From contig JAHRFD010000009.1 in the NCBI GenBank assembly GCA_020882975.1, positions 107,264 through 157,858 of the forward strand: a stretch of 50,595 nt of DNA, read 5' to 3'. Both the position numbers and the translations under genes were made by a program. Below are positions 44,458-50,595 of the stretch, in pieces. Under the pieces are notes generated by a model that did not search any database, had not been told where the DNA came from, and saw only the letters and a list, made by a program, of their open reading frames with translations. The stretch's first letter is position 1; the number at the start of each line of letters is the position of its first letter. Origin of the DNA: Microcoleus sp. EPA2. Its GTDB lineage: Bacteria; Cyanobacteriota; Cyanobacteriia; Cyanobacteriales; Microcoleaceae.

Positions 44458-45579
44458 TTATTCAGTCCCAACAAAAACCGAACTCTGACTTTTTCCGCGC
44501 AACAAGCCGATCGCATCTTGCAATCCCCGCCGCGCCATCTCAAACATCGGCACTAAACGGGCCACCTTACCCGCAGTCGTCCCCTCCCAGCGCGACTCCG
44601 GCATCGGATTTAGCCAAGCTACATACCGCACCTTTGCCTTAATTTGCTGGAGAAACGCCGCCGTCAACTCCACCCTTTCCTCACTGTAACCCCCGCGAGC
44701 CGCCCCAGCATCGCTAAAAATTAACATAGCAGACTTCTCAGGCCGCAGGTTAGCCAGCAAGCGATCGATTTTCTCTGCTTCCAACTGATAAGGGTCATGG
44801 TATAGATAATCCACCGGACAATTCTGAAAATAATAAATGCCAGCATTCCCCAAACGCCCGCCTCGTACCGCTGTTTCCGCCAACCGCTGGGACAAATCGT
44901 GGAAGGGTACCATCGAACCGTCGCGATCTATTAATAACAGTAATTGCGATCGATTTACCCGGCGTGGCACCAACACCGGACTTAACAAAATGCCCTGTCG
45001 CCCAATCTGGTTAACTGTGGCTTCCACATCCAATTCTACAGGCGGCCCTTCCCGCACGGGACGGCGCAAGTAACGCCAACTTTGCTTCATCTGTCGGCGC
45101 GTCACTGGGAAATATTCGGATGTCAGGATAAACTGGCGATCGGAAATTGCCTCATATTTATTAGTAGCTTGCATCACTGCTTTTGCAGCTTGCACCTCAT
45201 CTTCTATTGCCTCTATTAATTCAGGATGCGGGGCAGAGATAATTCGTTCGCTTGTTTGCTCAGTTAGTTTTGGTGCTGTTTCAATTATACCAGAATCCTC
45301 TGTTTCCGGTGCAGAAATCTCTGGTTTTTCTGGGATTGCTGGTATAGCTTCCTGACTTTCTTTGACAATTAGTTCAAAGTGATAGTCAAATAGGCGCTTA
45401 TCCTCAGCAGATTTTACCCATAAAGTTTTGCACAGGCGGTATAAAGAAGTGCGATCGCTCGTTCCAAACCCCTTTTGTAAAGCTTCCAGTAACAGCTTAT
45501 ATTCATCGATTCCAAGGGGAAAACCAGCCTCCCGCAGTTGACTAAAAAGCTCAATTAGGGGCAGTTCATCCACAATCAT
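44458..45579 (-). CDS. vWA-domain protein of a vWA-MoxR system
   Basis: 373 residues. The N-terminal ~75 residues (LFSQLREAGFPLGIDEYKLL) resemble the start of CoxE-like vWA proteins. A low-complexity acidic linker (~76-125) follows. The vWA domain (~205-345) has the metal-ion-dependent adhesion site as Asp218-Arg-Asp-Gly-Ser222 (LLLLIDRDGSM), with a further acidic site in FSDAGAARGG. vWA proteins in MoxR pairs bind partners through this metal site while the ATPase remodels them. The ATG at 45579 overlaps the MoxR stop in an ATGA, so translation is coupled. The macro-GUN4 gene follows 10 bp downstream. The DxDGS form of the metal motif is slightly unusual but keeps the acids and Ser. Confidence 0.9.
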   Translation of the reverse strand: MIVDELPLIELFSQLREAGFPLGIDEYKLLLEALQKGFGTSDRTSLYRLCKTLWVKSAEDKRLFDYHFELIVKESQEAIPAIPEKPEISAPETEDSGIIETAPKLTEQTSERIISAPHPELIEAIEDEVQAAKAVMQATNKYEAISDRQFILTSEYFPVTRRQMKQSWRYLRRPVREGPPVELDVEATVNQIGRQGILLSPVLVPRRVNRSQLLLLIDRDGSMVPFHDLSQRLAETAVRGGRLGNAGIYYFQNCPVDYLYHDPYQLEAEKIDRLLANLRPEKSAMLIFSDAGAARGGYSEERVELTAAFLQQIKAKVRYVAWLNPMPESRWEGTTAGKVARLVPMFEMARRGLQDAIGLLRGKSQSSVFVGTE

Positions 45580-46517
45580 AAGTCACCCCCAGCCAGCCTT
45601 TGCTTAGCATAGCGATTGTAATCATCCCAGCTTTTCAGCAGTACGCCCGGATACAAAAGTTTCTTACCCAATTCATCCAGAACTTTATCTTCAGGATAGT
45701 GGCGCAGTATCCGAAACCAATCCATTAATTCACTGGTACTCACTTTTTTTCCAGCTTCTCCCTTATCTTTCCGCATCTCCTCACGCAACTGCAAAAACCT
45801 GTCAATAATTGCATTTACTAGCGCTTCAGGAGATGCCACAAAGTGAGCATTGATAATCTCAATTAACTGCTGGCGCTTGGGAAATTCAAGATAATGAAAC
45901 AAGCACCGCCGCAAAAAAGCATCGGGCAAATCTTTTTCATCGTTGCTAGTAATAAACACAATCGGTGTTGCCTTAGCTTGAATTTTTTCTCCCGTTTCTT
46001 CGATGGCAAACCGCTGTTCGTCAAGTTCCAAGAGCAAATCATTAGGAAAGTCAATGTCAGCCTTATCTATTTCATCAATCAGCACCACGGTCGTTTGTTC
46101 CTTCAGAAAAGCTCGCCCTAACGGCCCCCATTTAATGTAAGTCTCAGATTTATCAATTGCCTGAATTTTATCCTCGCTGAGGCTGCCGGCCGCCGCTAAT
46201 TGAGCATCCCGCAAACGCCCCACAGCATCATAAGTGTAAAGTCCATCTTTTGCCCTGCTTGTAGACTTAATATTCCAAGTTTCATAAGGTAGTCCCAACT
46301 CATAGGCAACAGCACGGGCTAATTTAGTTTTGCCACACCCAGGTTCTCCTTTAATCAGCAGGGGACGTTCTAATTGAATTGCTAAGTTAACAGCTTCAAC
46401 TAAATCTTCTTCAGGAAGATAAGGATAAAGCATTTGACCGTTTTCATCGATTTGTCCTAGTTGAGGCTGTACTTTACCTGTGTATTTAAAGGCTTCTCTG
46501 TTCAGTGTTTCAGCCAT
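45576..46517 (-). CDS. MoxR family AAA+ ATPase of a vWA-MoxR system
   Basis: 313 residues from the ATG at 46517. That start has a GGGAGA ribosome binding site whose first bases overlap an upstream in-frame ATG at 46529, so the shorter form is preferred. Motifs: Walker A GEPGCGKT (Gly57-Thr64), Walker B VVLIDEID (~144-151), the sensor region TSNDEKDLPDAFLRRC and a helical lid (LRHYPEDKVLDELGKKLLY). MoxR ATPases remodel proteins with a vWA partner, here the next gene. Its 5' end overlaps the 3' end of the CHAT gene by 16 bp, and its 3' end overlaps the vWA start by 4 bp. It is the core of the predicted operon. Confidence 0.95.
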   Translation of the reverse strand: MAETLNREAFKYTGKVQPQLGQIDENGQMLYPYLPEEDLVEAVNLAIQLERPLLIKGEPGCGKTKLARAVAYELGLPYETWNIKSTSRAKDGLYTYDAVGRLRDAQLAAAGSLSEDKIQAIDKSETYIKWGPLGRAFLKEQTTVVLIDEIDKADIDFPNDLLLELDEQRFAIEETGEKIQAKATPIVFITSNDEKDLPDAFLRRCLFHYLEFPKRQQLIEIINAHFVASPEALVNAIIDRFLQLREEMRKDKGEAGKKVSTSELMDWFRILRHYPEDKVLDELGKKLLYPGVLLKSWDDYNRYAKQRLAGGDL

Positions 46518-48343
46518 ATTTTCTCCCATTCATACCAATTACAATCGCACAAATCACAAATTCTGTACAGAGCTAGTTGAGGCAAGCCGCCTTCACTGCT
46601 TTCAAGAATGTCTCGGACTGATTCCTCAACTTGAGTAGTCAATTTAAGGGGCAAGTCATCAAGACCATTTTCAATCCAAAATGTCAAATCTTGTTCGCGT
46701 AGTAGAGTAATTTTGGGCAACTTAACGGGGATGTGGGGTTCCCAACAGGGGGAGAATGTCTCAGCAAAATCGACATTGTTCCATTCTTCAACACACCCGC
46801 TATGGTCAATTAAAAACATTAGTAAGCGAGAAGAAGATTGAGTTACGTCAGACACGCTTTTTACCAAGGGCAACCAAAATTGTCCAATAAATTGACTCAT
46901 ACATTCCTCTGGCATCTGATCGAGTCGGTCAAAGATAAAAACCACAGTTCTATTTTGACATAATTGAGCAACTTTATCTATAATTTGTGTCTGTGAAGGT
47001 TGATTAATTAAACCGACACGACCGCCTAGTTCTTGCCACAAAGCTTTCGTATAAGTAGCGCGAGATTTTCGACTGAGTGTGACTGAAATTACTTTAGCAT
47101 TTGTCGAATCAGGAACCTGCTTCATCAGCCGATTCAACAGCCATTTTTGACCGCTTTCTTCTTCGCCATGAATCAAATAAGCACCGATAGGATGCTGTTC
47201 AACAAATGTTCGGAAGAATTTAACTTGATGAGTATAATTTAACCGCTGTAAAGCTTGGTGAAGTTTATCATAAGATTGTTGAGATTGAGGTAAATTGGTT
47301 AGCGTTTTTGTTTCTTCTGCGGTCTTTTTCCGCAATTGTTTCCAAGTTGGGGAAGCTTCAACAGCAAAACATTGATCGTACATCACTGGCAACCAACTGG
47401 CTAGAGGATATTGTCCCTCTAATCCTTGGAGATTTTCTCTAGCCTGTCGCAAGGCTAAATATAAAATTTTTTCATTTTTTACAAAAGCTTCTAGAAAAAA
47501 TTTCAAAAATTTGTGTGCGACTTCATCAGGTATCGGTGTCCGCATGACAATAACTTGGGGAACGTTCCAACTAGCTAGAGTTTTTGCTAAACCCAAACCA
47601 TCGCAAGAGTTAAAAATAGCTAGTCTCAACCCTTTGCTAACGGCTTGTTTGACAGCATTTTCTAAATCTTCAATTTTGACTTTATCTGTTTGATTAATAG
47701 AAAGAATACCTTGTCCGTCTGTTGTTTTGCTATGCCCTGCAAAAAATAAAATATCCCAGGATTTTTCATCCCTCAATTCCCTAAAAATAGTTTCCTGGTC
47801 TTTTTCTGGCAAAAAGCAGGTGTTTGGGCATAATAGCTTAAGTTCTCGTTCATCTACGGTATAGTCAATTCCTTGACTATTTCCCATAATTGCTAGAATT
47901 CTGACTTCTGTTCTGGTTGAGTAACAAGGCTGAATTTTGTATTCTGACAAGCTAAAAGCCATCTCGGCTAGGGGATGATTTTCAAATAAATTCCAGAGAT
48001 GCCAGGGAAGCTTTGCCAAATCGCTCTCGGAAGTTTGGAGAATAACTCGAATAATATCGTGAGATGTGCAATCAGTTTTTAATTCGTGCCATTTTTCGAG
48101 AAATTGCGAAGATGAAAGCCAATCATTAAGAAGTTTTTTAGCATTTAAAGGCTTGTATTTGAAATTAGCTTTAAAGCCGTGTTCCTTTAAGTTTTCATAA
48201 AATCTGTCTAGTTCTGGATCTGGAGGTAAACGGGCATCTAGCTCATTGTGGTACGGCTTGCCATCTTCCGCAATTCGCAGGAAAACTGGAAAACCTATCT
48301 TGAAACTCCCTTCACCCAATCGGATAACAATTAATTTTCCCAT
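46502..48343 (-). CDS. CHAT protease fused to a STAND-like domain with degenerate P-loop
   Basis: 613 residues. Residues 1-75 are a beta-rich segment. The CHAT (caspase-like) domain spans ~85-325: the catalytic His204 in WDILFFAGHSKT and Cys247 in LAIFNSCDGLGLAK, with VPQVIVMRTPIPDEVAHKF after it. Residues ~355-600 look like a STAND-type ATPase (IGAYLIHGEEESGQKWLLNR, then VVFIFDRLDQMP and LLREQDLTFWI), but the P-loop is GEEESGQK rather than GxxxxGKS/T, so nucleotide binding is doubtful. CHAT enzymes are effector or processing proteases. It is the first gene of the four-gene operon, and its 3' end overlaps the MoxR gene. No membrane segment. Confidence 0.88.
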   Translation of the reverse strand: MGKLIVIRLGEGSFKIGFPVFLRIAEDGKPYHNELDARLPPDPELDRFYENLKEHGFKANFKYKPLNAKKLLNDWLSSSQFLEKWHELKTDCTSHDIIRVILQTSESDLAKLPWHLWNLFENHPLAEMAFSLSEYKIQPCYSTRTEVRILAIMGNSQGIDYTVDERELKLLCPNTCFLPEKDQETIFRELRDEKSWDILFFAGHSKTTDGQGILSINQTDKVKIEDLENAVKQAVSKGLRLAIFNSCDGLGLAKTLASWNVPQVIVMRTPIPDEVAHKFLKFFLEAFVKNEKILYLALRQARENLQGLEGQYPLASWLPVMYDQCFAVEASPTWKQLRKKTAEETKTLTNLPQSQQSYDKLHQALQRLNYTHQVKFFRTFVEQHPIGAYLIHGEEESGQKWLLNRLMKQVPDSTNAKVISVTLSRKSRATYTKALWQELGGRVGLINQPSQTQIIDKVAQLCQNRTVVFIFDRLDQMPEECMSQFIGQFWLPLVKSVSDVTQSSSRLLMFLIDHSGCVEEWNNVDFAETFSPCWEPHIPVKLPKITLLREQDLTFWIENGLDDLPLKLTTQVEESVRDILESSEGGLPQLALYRICDLCDCNWYEWEKIWLKH

Positions 48344-48447
48344 AGATTAACTTTTGTAAGCGCCGATGACAAAAAAGTCCGATCGCCCTTTTTACCCAAT
48401 TTTTCAAACATTCCCCCAAACCTCTACAGTACCAGACGATCGCAGCA

Positions 48448-48488
48448 GAAAGCCCCAGAGGAAAGCATTTGTTCCCCTGGGGCTTTCT
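48448..48488 (-). terminator. Hairpin after the JAB-E2-E1 gene
   Basis: GAAAGCCCCAG (from 48448) and CTGGGGCTTTC form an 11-bp perfect stem around a 17-base loop, about 30 bp past the stop of the minus-strand gene at 48516. There is no long T-run on that strand, so termination may be partial. It separates that gene from the CHAT gene, whose start is about 105 bp further on. Confidence 0.65.
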
Positions 48489-48515
48489 ATCGCATCAATA
48501 ATATTCAGCTTCGAC

Positions 48516-50405
48516 TTAAGAACGAGAAGCGTTCAATGCAGCCCGAATTCCATCAACTTGCACACTCCGCAGCGCGATCGCTCGCGGGTCAACCCGATGG
48601 TGTACAGTACCGCAGACGGGACATTCCTCCCGACTTTTTGCTGTCAACCAAACGCTTTGATAAGCGTACTGTCCCGGCGTATCTCCAAACACGCCTGGAT
48701 AAAACCAGTAATCGGGAACCATCGACAGCGTGAGATAATTTAATCCCCCATCGATCGCCGGATTCAAGAAACCTTTAAGCTTCACCTCAGCATCCTCCGG
48801 CAACAGCAGCGACAGCGCCATTTTCACCGCGACACTGGTAACATGATGAATATCCGCTGCGATCGCCACTTCACCCATCACTCGACCGTTATTCCCGTAG
48901 TCTGCCTCCACACTCACCCGTCCCAAATCTGCTTCTGCTTTATGGCGGTTGGCCGTAGCACAAAGATAGCAGGGAGTGCGATCTGGGATAGTCACAATTA
49001 CCTCTCCTCCTTCGGCACCTTTGTAAAGCCCCACAAACAAAGCAGGTTTGCCGTGAAAGTAAGCAAAGCGGTTGAGAATCCGCTGGGCGGCGGGGTCATC
49101 GGTAGTAGCCACAATCAAGTCGGATTGTTGCACCAAAGCGTCGAAGGTTTCAACCTCATAATCCAACAAACTTTTAGGCTGTACCGTCAACTCCAGCAGC
49201 GGGTTGATGTGCAGCAGTCGCTTCGCCAGGGCTTCCACTTTCGGATTGCCCAAATCGGTAAAATCGTAGGTAGTGCGACAGAGATTCGCTGTTTCAACGG
49301 TTTCTGGATCGATGAGAGTGAGAGCACCGACACCGCTGCGAACCAGTTGTTCGGCGAAGTAGGAACCGACAGAACCTGTCCCCGCAATCAACACTCGTTT
49401 GCTGCTGATGTGCTGGCTGAGAATTCCTTGACTGCGCGCAAATAATCCTTGCTGGATTTCGGCGGCGGCAATTTTGGGGTCAACGCCCGAATAGCAACCA
49501 CTCCAGCCAGCCAAGCGCGCGCGATCCGCGTCGGCTGTAACTGAGGACTTTCCCAAAGGGCCGTACACCTTCTGGTAGGGGCCAGAACCTGCGATCGCAC
49601 TTTTGACTCCTGTTAGCAAACGGTCTTCTGGTGGTATTTCCAGCGACCAATCTAACTTGATTTCTTCTGTGTTTCCCCCCTCTGGTGTCACCATCAGCAG
49701 AGGTGGCGTGACGGGATAAGACTCGCTGACGAGAAACAGCAGTTCCAAACCGCCGTCGAGAATAACGCGACCGGCCGGCATCGCCTTTCCTTCCATTTCG
49801 GTGATAAATACTTCCGGTGGTTTACTGCTACCAAAAGTACGGCAAAGTTGCTGTAGGTTTTCCAACAGCGGTATGCGTTTGGGTGCAGCCGTCGGTAAGA
49901 GTGTTTGCAGGATACGGGGTAAATCGCGATCTGACACTTCCTTGACTGGCATCATTTCTACTCGCAAATAATTGCGATCGCGGGAAGCGACATAACAGGA
50001 AATTTTACCTTGTGCCATCGGCAATTCATGTTCGCGCAATTGCCCCCAAGGACGCTGTAAAGTCACAATCGGAGCTATAAAGTAGGGAATGTGAGGATTG
50101 AGATTCAGCCCTTCCAGCATCGCAGTTTCATCGGGGCCGGAAGGTCGGTCTAGACCGCCTGGGTGTGAGTGGATAACGCCTTTAAACTCCAATCCTTGAT
50201 TGAGTTCTAGCTGCTGCACCCGTTGAGTTAATTGCGGGGATGGAAGATAGCTTGCACCGCTGGTATGGGCTTCTTCGTCTAGGAGAAAGTGGGTGATAAT
50301 TGACTGACCTACGGGGCCTATAATTGCCCCTCCGCGTTCGGGAGGATGGTTGGCGATCGCAGTTTCAATGTCGTGCAAAACTGACTCGGAAATGTATAGC
50401 ATCAT
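48516..50405 (-). CDS. JAB peptidase / E2-like / ThiF-E1 fusion protein
   Basis: 629 residues from the ATG at 50405 (a second ATG follows). Residues 1-140 are a JAB/JAMM metallopeptidase with the full zinc motif: Glu23, His79-Ser-His81-Pro, Ser89, Asp92. Residues ~160-270 resemble an E2/RWD fold: LDGGLELLFLVSESYPVTPP gives the YPxxPP motif (230-235), but the expected active-site Cys after it is absent. Residues ~315-560 are ThiF/E1: GTGSVG (342-347), LIDPETVE with Asp366, Asn374 and Arg377. Cys pairs 479/482 and 595/598 fit a structural zinc site. E1 adenylates a ubiquitin-like protein; JAB cleaves such tags. No ubiquitin-like gene is in view. It lies on the same strand just upstream of the CHAT operon, past a hairpin. 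Confidence 0.9.
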   Translation of the reverse strand: MMLYISESVLHDIETAIANHPPERGGAIIGPVGQSIITHFLLDEEAHTSGASYLPSPQLTQRVQQLELNQGLEFKGVIHSHPGGLDRPSGPDETAMLEGLNLNPHIPYFIAPIVTLQRPWGQLREHELPMAQGKISCYVASRDRNYLRVEMMPVKEVSDRDLPRILQTLLPTAAPKRIPLLENLQQLCRTFGSSKPPEVFITEMEGKAMPAGRVILDGGLELLFLVSESYPVTPPLLMVTPEGGNTEEIKLDWSLEIPPEDRLLTGVKSAIAGSGPYQKVYGPLGKSSVTADADRARLAGWSGCYSGVDPKIAAAEIQQGLFARSQGILSQHISSKRVLIAGTGSVGSYFAEQLVRSGVGALTLIDPETVETANLCRTTYDFTDLGNPKVEALAKRLLHINPLLELTVQPKSLLDYEVETFDALVQQSDLIVATTDDPAAQRILNRFAYFHGKPALFVGLYKGAEGGEVIVTIPDRTPCYLCATANRHKAEADLGRVSVEADYGNNGRVMGEVAIAADIHHVTSVAVKMALSLLLPEDAEVKLKGFLNPAIDGGLNYLTLSMVPDYWFYPGVFGDTPGQYAYQSVWLTAKSREECPVCGTVHHRVDPRAIALRSVQVDGIRAALNASRS

Positions 50406-50427
50406 AGTTTTCAGTTAATAGTTGATA

Positions 50428-50595
50428 GTTGACCTGTGGTAGGGGCGGTGCCCCCGTGCCCGCCCTCTTAGTTGACCTGTGGTAGGGGCGGTGCCCCCGT
50501 GCCCGCCCTCTTAGTTGACCTGTGGTAGGGGCGGTGCCCCCGTGCCCGCCCTCTTAGTTGACCTGTGGTAGGGGCGGTGCCCCCGTGCCCGCCCT
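50428..50595. repeat. 43-bp tandem repeat array running off the window
   Basis: Perfect 43-bp units begin at 50428, 50471, 50514 and 50557, the last cut by the window end after 39 bp. Each contains GTTGACCTGTGG, GTAGGGGCGGTGCCCCC and GTGCCCGCCCTC, with a GGGGCGGTGCCCC palindrome. It lies just upstream of the JAB-E2-E1 start. TTGACC in each unit resembles a -35 box but no -10 box follows within the unit. Confidence 0.95.

Noticed and set aside
44448..44543. N-terminal extension of the macro-GUN4 protein from a TTG
   Set aside because: It would overlap the vWA gene by 86 bp, is Cys/Arg-rich and unlike the family, and the ATG at 44447 has a strong AAGGGGG site.
48366..48743. Plus-strand frame opposite the end of the JAB-E2-E1 gene
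   Set aside because: It spans the terminator hairpin and lies antisense to conserved E1 coding sequence, with no family features.

Overview
The window looks like chromosomal DNA from a filamentous cyanobacterium, most likely of the Oscillatoria/Microcoleus type. The basis is the dense HIP1 octamer (GCGATCGC) in and between genes, a CrtO-type beta-carotene ketolase, a GUN4-type domain, a xisH/xisI pair, heptameric short tandem repeats, and many short palindromic repeats of the AGAAACCGGGTTT type. The genus is an inference; no rRNA, tRNA, CRISPR array or complete insertion sequence was seen.

Layout. (1) 1-12222: the 3' part of one giant gene (at least 4,073 codons, start outside the window) with 35-residue repeats, a DUF4114 domain, a compact subtilase-like domain, about 2,500 residues of coiled coil, a hydrophobic Gly/Ala-rich segment and a class-3-lipase-like C-terminus. 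(2) 12575-17189: small accessory genes (PEP-CTERM protein, xisH/xisI flanked by near-identical palindromic repeats, a truncated ParD-like antitoxin, a retropepsin-like protein, a GNAT acetyltransferase, an acidic hypothetical). (3) 17281-36121: mostly ordinary genes (metH, membrane proteins, YbjQ, TPR protein, crtO, HEAT-like protein, saccharopine-dehydrogenase-like oxidoreductase, small secreted and glycine-zipper proteins, a PAS-only protein, a Kir-type potassium channel, sbcD), separated by repeat-rich intergenic DNA. (4) 36204-42351: sbcC (partner of sbcD), a PLP aminotransferase and an M24 aminopeptidase P, the last two 3 bp apart. (5) 42714-50405: a minus-strand cluster that reads as a conflict or signalling system.

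The cluster in (5) is the most interesting part. Four tightly packed genes encode, in transcription order, a CHAT protease fused to a STAND-like domain with a degenerate P-loop, a MoxR-type AAA+ ATPase, a vWA protein (ATGA overlap with the MoxR gene), and a protein joining a cyanobacterial N-terminal module, a macro domain and a GUN4-like domain. Just upstream, past a hairpin, is a single protein carrying a JAMM/JAB peptidase, an E2/RWD-like segment and a ThiF/E1 domain. The core matches the vWA-MoxR ternary conflict systems known from comparative genomics. The macro-GUN4 third component and the neighbouring JAB-E2-E1 fusion are the unusual parts.

A second candidate of interest is the giant gene: a protease-like module near one end and a lipase-like module at the other, joined by coiled coil and a hydrophobic segment, resembles a very large secreted or polymorphic-toxin-like protein.
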